Below, piece after piece: positions 16,735 through 25,361 of a stretch of DNA of 64,000 nucleotides. The DNA is from Fluviirhizobium alvei. GTDB lineage: Bacteria; Pseudomonadota; Alphaproteobacteria; Rhizobiales; Rhizobiaceae. Both the position numbers and the translations under genes were made by a program. Each line of letters begins with the position of its first letter. Position 1 is the stretch's first letter. The stretch spans positions 1-64,000 of the forward strand of contig NZ_JAUOZU010000005.1 in NCBI RefSeq assembly GCF_030551875.1, given 5' to 3'. Under the pieces are notes generated by a model. The model worked only from the letters and a program-made list of their open reading frames with translations, was not told the origin of the DNA and made no database searches.

Positions 16735-19700
16735 TCAGGTGGCGACCCTGATCATGTCTTCGAGTTCGAACCGCGCCGAATTGGAGCGCGGCGCCCAGAG
16801 CTTGCGATCCAGTGCATCCATCAGCTTGGCGGCGATTTCGGCAAGTGCGGCCGGGTTCTTGTCTTTCAGGAAGCCGAGCACGGCCTCATCCATCAGGAAG
16901 GCCTGGTAGGCCGCCTCGAAATGGTGGCTCTTCACCGAACCGGTGGTGGCGGCAAAGGCGAACATGAAATCGACTGTTGCCGCGATCTCGGCCGCCCCCT
17001 TGTAGCCATGCCGCATGGCACCAGAAATCCATTTCGGATTGACGACGCGGCCGCGCATCACCCGCGCGATCTCCTCGTCCAGCGAGCGGATGACCGGCTT
17101 TTCCGGCCGTGAATGGTCGTTGTGATAGATCGCAGGACGATTGCCGGACAGATGCTCTGCCGCAGCAGCCATGCCGCCTTCGAACTGGTAATAGTCATCC
17201 GAATCGAGAAGATCGTGTTCGCGGTTGTCCTGGTTCTGCACCACCGCCTCGACCGTCTTCAGACGCGCCTCGAAGAGATCGCGTTCGGCCTTGCCTTCGT
17301 CCTCGGCGCCATAGGCATAGCCACCCCATTCGACGAAACTGTCGGCGAGCTGGGCGCGATCTTCCCAGATGCCCTCGTCCATCAGGGCCTGCAGACCGGC
17401 ACCATAGGCACCGGGTTTGGAGCCGAACACGCGATAACCCGCCCGCCGTGTCGCAAGCGCCGCATCGGCCTCGTTGCGGACGGCAATCTCTGCGGCTTCC
17501 CGCTTCATCCGGGCGGCGATCGGATTGTCGGCAGCATCTTCATCAAGCGCGCCGATGGCCCGCACTGCCTTGTCGAACAGCGCGATCTGCTCGGGGAAGG
17601 CATCGCGGAAGAAGCCGGAAATGCGCAAGGTCACATCCACGCGCGGCCGGCCGAGGATGGCGATCGGGGTGATTTCATAGCCGGTCACCCGCGCCGAGCC
17701 CATATCCCAGGTCGGCTTGGCGCCGATCAGCGCCAAAGCCTGGGCGATATCATCACCGCCGGTGCGCATGTTGGAGGTACCCCAGGCGGTGATCCCGAAA
17801 CTCGTCGGCCAATCGCCATGGTCCTGTACATAGCGGGTCACCAGTTGCTCGGCGGATTTCCGCCCGAGCTCCCAGGCGGTCGGTGTCGGCACCGATCTGG
17901 TATCGACGGAATAGAAATTGCGCCCGGTCGGCAGAACATCCGGACGACCGCGCGTCGGCGCGCCGGACGGGCCGGGTGAAACGAAGCGACCGGAGAGTCC
18001 GTCAAGAAGCGCTGTGATTTCCGCTTCGCCGCAGGCGGCGATCGATGGTTTCAGACGAAGCTCGACCTCTTCGAGAACGGCGCGCGTGGCAGCCCAGTCC
18101 TCCGGGCAGGCAACCTCGCCCGCGACCAGCCTGTGGGCCAGGATCTCGATCCGCTCGACCGTATCGCCATTGCTGCGCCAGAGCGCATCCGTTTGCTCGG
18201 CCAGAATATCCGGACGCGGTCCGATCCAGGGCGCGGCCATGTCGCAGTCAAGAGGGTCGAAGGGCGCAGCGGACGAGGATGCCTCAGTGGCTGCGAGAGG
18301 ATGAGAATGCCCCACCGACGCAAACAGATCCGCCGCGATGGCGCGTTGCAGGCTGGCATTGGCACCCTGTCCATCGCCGCGCGGGCTGCGGGCCAGGGCC
18401 ACGGTCAGATCGGTCAACAACCGGCCAACGGGTGCGATGCCGAACACATGCAGCCCGTCACGGATCTGCAGTTCCTTGAGATCGCAGAGCCAGGCATCGA
18501 GCTTCTGCAAGGCCTGGTCCTCATCGAGCCCGGTGATGCCGACATCGTCGCCGAGCCCCGTATCGGTGGCAAGATCGAGGATCTGCTGCTTGAGCCGCTT
18601 CAGCCGGCGCGGATCGGTGCCCTGCGCCTGGAAATATTCATCGACCAGCGCTTCGAGATCCTTGAGATAGCCATAGCTTTCGGCGCGGGTTAGCGGCGGT
18701 GTCAGATGGTCGATGATGACGGCCGACGAGCGCCGCTTGGCCTGCGTCCCCTCGCCCGGATCATTGACGATGAACGGATAGAGATGCGGCAGCGGGCCGA
18801 ACACGGCTTCCGGGTAACAGCACTCGGAAAGCGCCATCGCCTTGCCCGGCAGCCATTCCATGTTGCCATGCTTGCCCATATGGATCACGGCATCGGCGCC
18901 GAACGTCTCGCGAAGGAAGGCATAGAAGGCAAAGTAACCATGCGGCGGCACCAGATCCGGCGAATGGTAGGTTTCCTTCGGATCGATATTGTAGCCGCGC
19001 GCCGGCTGGATGCCGACAAGAACATTGCCCATGCGTGCGAGCGGCAGCGCGAAGCAATCGTCTGAAAAGTAGGGATCGGCCTCCGGCGCGCCCCAGCGGG
19101 CGGTCACTTCATCCTGAATCTGAACCGGCAGTCTTGCGAAGAAGGCCTTGTAAAGACTCAGCGAAAGCGTTTCGCGGATCTCGCGCCCGTCGCGCGCCGC
19201 ATTGGTTGGCCCGTCCATGAGATAGCGGATGAAGCCATCACCGTCGGTCGGCAAGTCGCCGGTCCGGTAGCCTTCGTTCGCCATCGATCGCAGCACTTCA
19301 ACGGCGCCCGCCGGCGTATCGAGCCCGACCCCATTGCCGAGCCGGCCATCGCGGTTGGGATAGTTGGCGAGGATGAGCGCGATCCTCTTCTCGTCATTCG
19401 GCTTGTGCCGCAGACGCGCCCAGCGGCTGGCCTGTTCGGCAACGAATTCGATCCGACCGGCATCCGGCTCCGGCCCGACGATATTGACCTCAGTCCGTTC
19501 GTCAAACCGTGCCGCGCGCTTGAAGGAGACCGCGCGCGTCAGAACCCGGCCATCGACCTCGGGCAAGGCGACATTCATGGCGAGATCGCGGGCACCGAAC
19601 CCCATCGACGCCTCTTCCCAGCCGGCCCGCGTCATGCCGGAAAACACCACCTGCAGAACCTGGGCTCCGGTTTCATCGAGCACGGTGCCGCTTTTAGCCG

Positions 19701-20517
19701 CACCGGGCGAGACGACGGCAAAGCTGGTGGCATTGAGCACCACATCCGGACCGTGGGCAGCAAAAAGCGTCCGGATGGTTTTCGCCGAGACCGGCTCCTT
19801 GAGGCTGGCGACGAAGATCGGCAGCACATCGAGCTCTCTTGAGATCAGGGAAGCAATCAGCGCTTCCACCGCCTCCGTCTGGCCGCTCTGGATCAGCGCC
19901 CGATAGAAGGTGATGACGGCCAGCGGCCGTTTCGTTTCGCCACGCAGTCCGATCCAGTCGTCTTCGCTGATGACGCCGCGGCCCGGCCACCAGATGCCGG
20001 CCTTGTCGAGTTTCCGCGCCGGCTCCGGCTTCTCGCTCCCGGCGACCAGCGCTTCGGCATAGGAAACAAAGCGGCCGGCATTTTCCGGCCCCGCCTCGAC
20101 CAGATAGGACCAGAGGGCGGTGCCATCATCGGGCGAAAGCGTCGTCCAGGCATCGAGCCCCTTGTCGGGCCGGTCATCGCCGGCAAGGGCGACGAACTGA
20201 AATCCGTAGCGTTGCGACGCGCCCATCAGCGCTTCGATCAGATAAGTGAAATATCCATAGCCGCCGAGCGCCCTCAGGACCACCAGGCGGCTGTGGCGGG
20301 CGGTCTTGTCGATCCACAGATCGATCGACATCGGGTGTTTCAGGCTCCCCAGATTGACGAGCCGCCAGGAATGACGGCCCGAGCCGGTCGCCGCCGCGAC
20401 CGAGGCGATCTCGGTATCGGCGGCGGACAGGAAGATCACCTCCCCCGGCGATTGACCGAGATCGGACGCTTCTTCGCTGTCCGACAGCGAGCCTTTCTGG
20501 GCAAGAAGAAGATGCAT
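16735..20517 (-). CDS. cobN: cobaltochelatase subunit CobN
   Basis: A 1260-residue large subunit of the ATP-dependent aerobic cobaltochelatase (with CobS and CobT), which inserts cobalt into hydrogenobyrinic acid a,c-diamide. The length and conserved blocks fit the family, for example LANYPNRDGRLGNGVGLDTP, VIHMGKHGNMEWLPGKAMAL and WGTSNMRTGGDDIAQAL. The ATG at 20517 (MHLLLAQKGSL) is chosen over upstream in-frame codons; its ribosome binding site is weak. It lies 25 bases after cobW. CobS and CobT are not in the window. Confidence 0.95.
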   Translation of the reverse strand: MHLLLAQKGSLSDSEEASDLGQSPGEVIFLSAADTEIASVAAATGSGRHSWRLVNLGSLKHPMSIDLWIDKTARHSRLVVLRALGGYGYFTYLIEALMGASQRYGFQFVALAGDDRPDKGLDAWTTLSPDDGTALWSYLVEAGPENAGRFVSYAEALVAGSEKPEPARKLDKAGIWWPGRGVISEDDWIGLRGETKRPLAVITFYRALIQSGQTEAVEALIASLISRELDVLPIFVASLKEPVSAKTIRTLFAAHGPDVVLNATSFAVVSPGAAKSGTVLDETGAQVLQVVFSGMTRAGWEEASMGFGARDLAMNVALPEVDGRVLTRAVSFKRAARFDERTEVNIVGPEPDAGRIEFVAEQASRWARLRHKPNDEKRIALILANYPNRDGRLGNGVGLDTPAGAVEVLRSMANEGYRTGDLPTDGDGFIRYLMDGPTNAARDGREIRETLSLSLYKAFFARLPVQIQDEVTARWGAPEADPYFSDDCFALPLARMGNVLVGIQPARGYNIDPKETYHSPDLVPPHGYFAFYAFLRETFGADAVIHMGKHGNMEWLPGKAMALSECCYPEAVFGPLPHLYPFIVNDPGEGTQAKRRSSAVIIDHLTPPLTRAESYGYLKDLEALVDEYFQAQGTDPRRLKRLKQQILDLATDTGLGDDVGITGLDEDQALQKLDAWLCDLKELQIRDGLHVFGIAPVGRLLTDLTVALARSPRGDGQGANASLQRAIAADLFASVGHSHPLAATEASSSAAPFDPLDCDMAAPWIGPRPDILAEQTDALWRSNGDTVERIEILAHRLVAGEVACPEDWAATRAVLEEVELRLKPSIAACGEAEITALLDGLSGRFVSPGPSGAPTRGRPDVLPTGRNFYSVDTRSVPTPTAWELGRKSAEQLVTRYVQDHGDWPTSFGITAWGTSNMRTGGDDIAQALALIGAKPTWDMGSARVTGYEITPIAILGRPRVDVTLRISGFFRDAFPEQIALFDKAVRAIGALDEDAADNPIAARMKREAAEIAVRNEADAALATRRAGYRVFGSKPGAYGAGLQALMDEGIWEDRAQLADSFVEWGGYAYGAEDEGKAERDLFEARLKTVEAVVQNQDNREHDLLDSDDYYQFEGGMAAAAEHLSGNRPAIYHNDHSRPEKPVIRSLDEEIARVMRGRVVNPKWISGAMRHGYKGAAEIAATVDFMFAFAATTGSVKSHHFEAAYQAFLMDEAVLGFLKDKNPAALAEIAAKLMDALDRKLWAPRSNSARFELEDMIRVAT

Positions 20518-20542
20518 CGGCGACTTTCGTTTGCGAACCGGC

Positions 20543-21595
20543 TCAGCCGAGGGCTTCGATTTCCGCCCGGATGGCCACGTCGTCCATTTCATCATGCAGG
20601 CCGATCACAACCAGACGGGTGCTGCGCGCCTCATCTGCCGTCCAGGGCCGGTCGAAGTAGCTGTCGATGCGCGAGCCGACCGCCTGGATGACCATGCGCA
20701 TCGGCTTGCCGGCAACCGCCGCAAAACCCTTGAGGCGCAGGATGTCATGGCGCTCGATGATCGGCTTCAGCTTTTCCATGAAGACGTTGGCATCGGCGAG
20801 CGGACCGAGCTCGACGACGAAGCTTTCGAACTCGTCATGCTCATGGGCATCATGGCCTTCGCCTTCATGCTCGAGTTCGTGGTGCGACTTGCGCAGCGCA
20901 ATCTCGTTTTCGGTGCCGACGCCGAGACCGAGCAGGACAGCGGCCGGCAGATCGCCGTTGCGGGCCTCGACCATCTTCGGCTTGCGCGCGGTGGCGGCCG
21001 ACACGAAATCGCGCACCGACTGCAGCTGGGCGGCATCGAGAAGATCGGCCTTGTTGAGGACGACGAGATCGGCCGCCGTCAGCTGGTCCTCGAACAGTTC
21101 CTCGATCGGGCTTTCGTGATCGAGCCCCTCGTCCTCGCGGCGCTGGGCGTCGAGCGCATCATGATCGTCGGCGAAACGGCCGGCGGCAACCGCAGCGCTG
21201 TCGACGACGGTGACGACGCCATCAACGGTGACGGCGGTCTTGATGCCCGGCCAGTTGAAGGCAGCCACAAGCGGCTGCGGCAGAGCGAGGCCCGATGTTT
21301 CGATCACGATATGATCGGGGCGGTTCTCGCGGGCGAGCAGCTTTTCCATCGTCGGGATGAAATCATCGGCAACAGTGCAGCAGATGCAGCCGTTGTTGAG
21401 TTCGATGATATCGTCTTCGGTGCAGGCATCGGCGCCGCAGCCCTTGAGCACATCGCCATCGACGCCGAGATCGCCGAACTCGTTGATGATGAGCGCGATC
21501 TTGCGACCGCCGGCATCCGACAGGAGATTGCGGATCATCGTGGTCTTTCCCGCACCGAGAAAGCCGGTGATTACCGTGGCCGGTATCTTTTGCAT
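20543..21595 (-). CDS. cobW: CobW, metal-handling G3E GTPase of the cobalamin operon
   Basis: A 350-residue COG0523 GTPase. The P-loop GFLGAGKTT is at 11-19, the metal-binding C70-I-C-C73 motif is present, and a His/Glu-rich stretch (SHHELEHEGEGHDAHEHD) lies around 225-245. Its place between cobP and cobN supports a role in cobalt delivery to the chelatase, as proposed for CobW, rather than zinc trafficking. The ATG at 21595 follows GAAGGG and lies five bases after the cobP stop. The long open frame upstream of it overlaps cobP and is not coding. Confidence 0.92.
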   Translation of the reverse strand: MQKIPATVITGFLGAGKTTMIRNLLSDAGGRKIALIINEFGDLGVDGDVLKGCGADACTEDDIIELNNGCICCTVADDFIPTMEKLLARENRPDHIVIETSGLALPQPLVAAFNWPGIKTAVTVDGVVTVVDSAAVAAGRFADDHDALDAQRREDEGLDHESPIEELFEDQLTAADLVVLNKADLLDAAQLQSVRDFVSAATARKPKMVEARNGDLPAAVLLGLGVGTENEIALRKSHHELEHEGEGHDAHEHDEFESFVVELGPLADANVFMEKLKPIIERHDILRLKGFAAVAGKPMRMVIQAVGSRIDSYFDRPWTADEARSTRLVVIGLHDEMDDVAIRAEIEALG

Positions 21596-21600
21596 TTCGA

Positions 21601-22125
21601 TCAACCCTTCATTCTGAGCGGCAATCCCGCCGCCACGAAATAGACTTCCGCCACCCTGGCGGCAATCATCTGATGAAGCCGGCCGGCATGATCCCGAAAT
21701 TCCCGCGCCATGCGGTTTTCCGGCACGATCCCGAGCCCGACTTCGTTGGAAACCAGCACAAGCTGGGCCTTGAGCGTTGCGATGGCATCGGCAAGCAGCG
21801 CGCTTTCCCGCGCGATATCCCGTTGTGCCATCATCAGGTTGGTGAGCCACAGCGTCAGGCAATCGACGAGAATGGCATTGTCAGGATGATCGAGAGATCT
21901 AATCCGGTCGACCAGTTCAAGCGGGTCCTCGTGCGTCACCCAGCCGTCTCCGCGCGTCGCGCGGTGATGGGCGATGCGGTCCTTCATTTCATCGTCCCAG
22001 GCCTGGCCGGTCGCGATATAATGCTGGAACAAACCGCTCTCCCGGATCAGCCCCTCGGCAAAAGCCGATTTGCCGGACCGTGCCCCGCCGAGCACGAACA
22101 CAGTGGTTCTTGAAGAGACAGTCAC
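21601..22125 (-). CDS. cobP: adenosylcobinamide kinase / guanylyltransferase
   Basis: A 174-residue bifunctional enzyme that phosphorylates adenosylcobinamide and transfers GMP to it. The P-loop GGARSGKS is at 13-20, and [11 protein letters not shown] and [21 protein letters not shown] are also present (two separate blocks). I place the start at the GTG at 22125, which overlaps the stop of a 38-codon leader ORF (GTGA). The frame stays open to a TTG at 22152 with no ribosome binding site. It is the first enzyme gene of the riboswitch-controlled cobP-cobW-cobN-cobO operon. Confidence 0.92.
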   Translation of the reverse strand: MTVSSRTTVFVLGGARSGKSAFAEGLIRESGLFQHYIATGQAWDDEMKDRIAHHRATRGDGWVTHEDPLELVDRIRSLDHPDNAILVDCLTLWLTNLMMAQRDIARESALLADAIATLKAQLVLVSNEVGLGIVPENRMAREFRDHAGRLHQMIAARVAEVYFVAAGLPLRMKG

Positions 22126-22238
22126 GTGTGTCGGATCCCGTCTGAGAGACAACGGGAAACTGCCATGGCCCGGCCGTCATGGTGGCCTGGCCAGAATGCG
22201 CGGACGCAAGCCGTCCGGCAATGAAAATCGGGCGCCAT
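22122..22238 (-). CDS. 38-codon leader ORF coupled to cobP
   Basis: An ATG at 22238 has GGAGG five bases before it, the best ribosome binding site of this operon. It opens a 38-codon frame that ends in a TGA sharing bases with the cobP GTG. The peptide begins [20 protein letters not shown] and has three Cys and five His. It lies between the cobalamin riboswitch and cobP. Translation of the leader could deliver ribosomes to cobP, so the riboswitch may act on this site. I know no family for it; it could also be purely a regulatory translation unit. Confidence 0.55.
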   Translation of the reverse strand: MAPDFHCRTACVRAFWPGHHDGRAMAVSRCLSDGIRHT

Positions 22239-22269
22239 CACAACCTCCGTGTCCATGGCATGCGTCTAT

Positions 22270-22285
22270 GGCACCCGAAGGTGCC
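22270..22285 (-). promoter_or_regulatory. UUCG hairpin just after the B12 box
   Basis: In the minus-strand RNA, GGCACC-UUCG-GGUGCC forms a 6-bp stem with an exceptionally stable UUCG tetraloop, 11 bases after the B12 box. No U-run follows, so it is not a terminator. It probably belongs to the expression platform. Confidence 0.5.
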
Positions 22286-22289
22286 GGAT

Positions 22290-22500
22290 TTGTCGGGCAG
22301 GTCTCCTGGCTCGCGGTTCCGGCCGGAAAATCCGGCACGCGCATATCCCGCCTTCCCGGATCAGGATGCCGCGTTCGGGGACGATTCGTAGAATAAGAGG
22401 CGTCCGCCGAATGTTGTCGCGTCACCACTCCAGTGGCTTGAGGATGGCTTACCCTTCACCCTCCCCTTAGCCCCATGCCGCGGTTGAAGTGTTTCAGGTT
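22290..22500 (-). ncRNA. cobalamin riboswitch
   Basis: On the minus strand the B12 box AGCCAGGAGACCTGC is at 22297-22311. Upstream of it are GGGAAGGCG and GCCACTGG, the other conserved blocks of the 3' half of the class, in correct order. The 5' core is less canonical: the usual C-rich CCCCGCAAC block is not obvious. It lies between a promoter-like element (22633-22661) and the leader ORF/cobP, and should repress cobP-cobW-cobN-cobO when adenosylcobalamin is abundant. The 5' boundary is approximate. Confidence 0.9.
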
Positions 22501-22749
22501 CAGTCATCCCGGGAAATGCTCATCCGCTCTACAGTCGCGGGGTCGGCCGGGATATGGATGCCCGGATTGGGTCCATCCGTCCCGTTCCCTTTTGATCCCA
22601 AGGCATGAAGCCCACGGGAACCAGACCGGCTAAAAGTAAGGGTTGACCGAAGCCAAGTCAACATGACGGCCTGGGGATAGAAGACGAACGCACATTGCAA
22701 AGACGTCGCCTGACTTGCCAACGGCCATAGGCTGCTGGCGCGCAATCGC
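22496..22749. other. upstream region between the riboswitch and the hepT-like gene
   Basis: No coding region is supported here. The segment carries the probable promoter of the cobalamin operon and the beginning of its leader RNA. The ORFs across it lack ribosome binding sites and family resemblance. Confidence 0.5.
22633..22661 (-). promoter_or_regulatory. probable promoter of the cobP operon
   Basis: On the minus strand TTGACT (22661-22656) and TACTTT (22638-22633) are separated by 17 bases, a good match to the housekeeping consensus of alphaproteobacteria. Transcription would start near 22626 and give a leader of about 500 bases that contains the riboswitch. Confidence 0.5.
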
Positions 22750-23264
22750 CTAGTCTTTCGGTCTTTTTTCGAGTTCATCCATCGCCGATGGATCAAGCGT
22801 GAGAGCGAGCCGCTTGATGTCGAGCCTAAACATTTCGAACGCTTCGACCGCCTCCCGGACACGTTCCTCAACAATATCGGCGTCAAGCGACATGCCATAG
22901 GAATTGCGCTCGCGATGCCGGAAGGCCCGGATTGCATCTAGAGCTCGATAGGTTTCGTCGGAGAGAACGCGTTCCCTTACGCCAGGGAAATCGTTGTGCA
23001 TCCTCCTGAGAAGGGTTGCATGCCAACCGCTGTCATGTGGAACCGGGCTATTGTCGATATTTGCGGCCACGGCTGCCATCACGCGTTCGCACCCGGAGTA
23101 AACCTCACGATCCCGGATGCCAAACCGCCAATGGCGAGCCAAAACATGTGCGGGGCGAGAGTCTGTTTTGTGGCTTTGTGGGTATCCAACGCCAAGCCAA
23201 GCATTTCAACCTCGACCGCTATCTCATCAAGGTCGTTGTCAAGGTCAACGAAGATCGCCCGCAT
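22750..23264 (-). pseudogene. HepT-like toxin gene with a frameshift
   Basis: The second gene of a nucleotidyltransferase/HEPN pair, split in two frames. The N-terminal part starts at 23264 (AAAGGTGACGG before the ATG; MRAIFVDLDNDLDEI) and stops at 23079. The C-terminal part continues in the -1 frame to 22750 and has the family's conserved half: REVYSGCERVMAAVAANID, WHATLLRRMHNDFPG and FRHRERNSYGMSLD. A one-base deletion between about 23150 and 23100 would explain it. The HEPN-type motif reads RHRERNSY rather than the classical R-x4-H-x-Y. No clear slippery heptamer was seen, so a pseudogene is more likely than programmed frameshifting. Confidence 0.6.
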
Positions 23265-23571
23265 CCGTCACCTTTTCCAGGAACCGATGACGCCGATGCG
23301 GGGGAATTTCATCCAGATAAACAACGTCGAACCGAAAACCCGGCAAACAATCCTCCACGATTCCTTCGATCCGGTACTTGAGGTGGCGCGGACAGTCGGT
23401 AATGAGCAGATCGATATCGGAATGTTCCCCGAATGGGCCAGCGGACAGCGATCCCATCACTTTCGCGCCGACGCCAATCTCGGCCAGACGTCGGACAGCG
23501 ATCTTCGTCAAGGAAACAGCCCTGGCCTTCCTCGTCTCCAGATCGATTTCGGAGCTCACCGAAACATTCAT
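23245..23571 (-). CDS. MntA-like minimal nucleotidyltransferase (antitoxin)
   Basis: A 108-residue protein with the nucleotidyltransferase active-site motif GSLSAGPFGEHSDIDLLI (Gly-Ser followed by Asp-x-Asp), and a later conserved Asp in FDVVYLDEI. Such proteins neutralise HepT toxins, in characterised cases by AMPylating them. AAGGTGG precedes the ATG. Its end overlaps the start of the hepT-like gene by 20 bases, as in typical pairs. With the partner frameshifted, the antitoxin may now be solitary. Confidence 0.8.
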   Translation of the reverse strand: MNVSVSSEIDLETRKARAVSLTKIAVRRLAEIGVGAKVMGSLSAGPFGEHSDIDLLITDCPRHLKYRIEGIVEDCLPGFRFDVVYLDEIPPHRRHRFLEKVTDAGDLR

Positions 23572-23697
23572 GGTCCACCTTTTGCGACACGCAATATGGG
23601 TGAGGCCTCAGGGCAAGTCAATGTTGGCAACCGGAGCCCTGGGCCGGATAGCAAGGCCAAGTCCATCAGCGACCGGACCAAGTTATTCCAACGAAAA

Positions 23698-23721
23698 CGG
23701 CCCGAACCGAAGTCCGGGCCG
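23698..23721 (-). terminator. terminator of the ABC transporter operon
   Basis: CGGCCCG and CGGGCCG form a stem with a 10-base loop. On the minus strand it is followed directly by TTTTCGTT. It lies about 25 bases after the stop of the ATPase gene. Confidence 0.75.
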
Positions 23722-23746
23722 CTTCATCATTTCGCGTTGTCGAGGA

Positions 23747-25357
23747 TCAGACGATTTTGCGCTTTTCCAGCACTTCGTCGAGCCAGTCGGTCCGCATTTC
23801 CGGAACCGACGAAATCAGCTTTTCCGTATAGGGGTGGAACGGCGGCGAGAAGATTTGCGGCGTCGGGCCTTCCGCCACGACCTCCCCGCGCAGCATCACC
23901 ATCGTGCGATGGGCGATACGGCGGACGATCCCGAGATCGTGGGTGATGAAGAGATAGGCAATGCCAAGCTCGTCCTGCAGCCGCTTGAGAAGCTTGAGGA
24001 TATCTTCCGCCACCAGCTGGTCGAGCGCCGATGTCGGCTCGTCGCAGATGATCAGGTCCGGATTGGCCGCCAGCGCACGTGCAATGCAGATGCGCTGCTT
24101 CTGGCCGCCCGACAGGGCCGTCGACAGCCGTCCGGCATAATCGGCCGGCAGGCCCACCTGGGTCAGAAGTTCGGCAACGCGCGCCCTGGTTTCCTCAGCA
24201 GACTTGTTGAAATAGAGCTGATAGGGCCGGCCGATAATCTCGCCAATGGTCTGGCGCGGATTGAGCGCCACATCGGGCAGCTGATAGATCAGCTGCACGC
24301 GGCGCAGCTCTTCCTTGCTGCGGTTCTTGTAGGCCGCCGTCAGTTCCTTGCCGCCAAAAGTGACAGAACCCGAGGTGCGTGGCAGGAGGCCAACGATCAG
24401 GCGGGCGAGCGAGCTTTTGCCGGAGCCGGACTCGCCGACCACGGCCACCGTCTCGCCTTTCGAAACCGAAACCGAGACATTCTTGAGCACGGTGAAATCG
24501 CCATACTGGCCGACGACATTGTCGACCTTGAGCACGGTCTCGCCACGCGTCGGCTCTTCGATGTCCTCGGCGAAATGGTCAGCCGATTCCCGCTCCTTTA
24601 CCAGCGCCTGGGTGTAGGCCTGGTTGGGATGATGCAGGATCTGCTCGGTCGCACCGAGTTCGACCATCTTGCCGCCCCTGAGCACCATGATGCGATCGGC
24701 CACCTGCGCCACGACGGCGAGGTCGTGGGTGATGTAAAGGGCTGCGGTGTTGAGTTCCTTGATCAGCTTCTTGATCAGGGCCAGCACTTCGATCTGGGTC
24801 GTCACGTCGAGCGCGGTGGTCGGCTCGTCGAACACCAGAATGTCGGGACGGCAGGAAATCGCCATCGCCGCCATGGCGCGCTGCAACTGGCCACCCGAAA
24901 CCTGGTGCGGATAGCGCGAGCCGAAGGTTTCCGGATTGGGCAGGCCCAGCGACCGGAACAGTTCGACCGCATTCTTGCGCGCTTCGTCGGGCTTCATCAG
25001 ACCATGCTGTATCGGCATTTCGCAGACCTGGTCCATGATCGTATGGGCCGGGTTGAACGAGGCTGCCGCCGACTGGGCGATATAGGCAATGCGCTGGCCG
25101 CGCATGTCGCGGCGACCTTCGGGCGACAGGTCGCGGACGGAGACGCCGTCGATCTCGACCTTGCCGCCAGTGATGCGGCAGCCGGCACGGGCATAGACCA
25201 TCGACGACAGGCCGATGGTGGATTTGCCGGCACCGGATTCGCCGATCAGGCCGACCACTTCGCCGCGCTGCAGTTCGAGCGACACATTGTCGACGAGCAC
25301 CAGACCGTTGACCGATTCGACCCGGAGGTCGGTGATTTTGAGGACAGGATTGGCCAT
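23747..25357 (-). CDS. ABC transporter ATPase, two nucleotide-binding domains in one chain (Dpp/Opp type)
   Basis: A 536-residue fused ATPase. Domain 1 (about 1-265) has Walker A GESGAGKST, signature VSGGQLQRA and Walker B ILVFDEPTTALD. Domain 2 (about 275-536) has GESGSGKSS, LSGGQKQRI and LIICDEPTSALD. Both sets are intact. The fused DppD-DppF arrangement matches family-5 peptide/opine-type importers. The start at 25357 follows GGAGATG and lies four bases after the upstream permease stop. It is the last gene of the four-gene transporter operon. Confidence 0.93.
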   Translation of the reverse strand: MANPVLKITDLRVESVNGLVLVDNVSLELQRGEVVGLIGESGAGKSTIGLSSMVYARAGCRITGGKVEIDGVSVRDLSPEGRRDMRGQRIAYIAQSAAASFNPAHTIMDQVCEMPIQHGLMKPDEARKNAVELFRSLGLPNPETFGSRYPHQVSGGQLQRAMAAMAISCRPDILVFDEPTTALDVTTQIEVLALIKKLIKELNTAALYITHDLAVVAQVADRIMVLRGGKMVELGATEQILHHPNQAYTQALVKERESADHFAEDIEEPTRGETVLKVDNVVGQYGDFTVLKNVSVSVSKGETVAVVGESGSGKSSLARLIVGLLPRTSGSVTFGGKELTAAYKNRSKEELRRVQLIYQLPDVALNPRQTIGEIIGRPYQLYFNKSAEETRARVAELLTQVGLPADYAGRLSTALSGGQKQRICIARALAANPDLIICDEPTSALDQLVAEDILKLLKRLQDELGIAYLFITHDLGIVRRIAHRTMVMLRGEVVAEGPTPQIFSPPFHPYTEKLISSVPEMRTDWLDEVLEKRKIV

Positions 25358-25361
25358 CGGC

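Noticed and set aside
22081-22152. TTG at 22152 as the cobP start
   Set aside because: No ribosome binding site lies upstream, the extra nine residues do not fit the family N-terminus, and the GTG at 22125 is coupled to the leader ORF.
23100-23150. Programmed -1 frameshift in the hepT-like gene
   Set aside because: No X-XXY-YYZ slippery heptamer in the correct frame and no downstream pseudoknot were evident, so a simple one-base loss is preferred.
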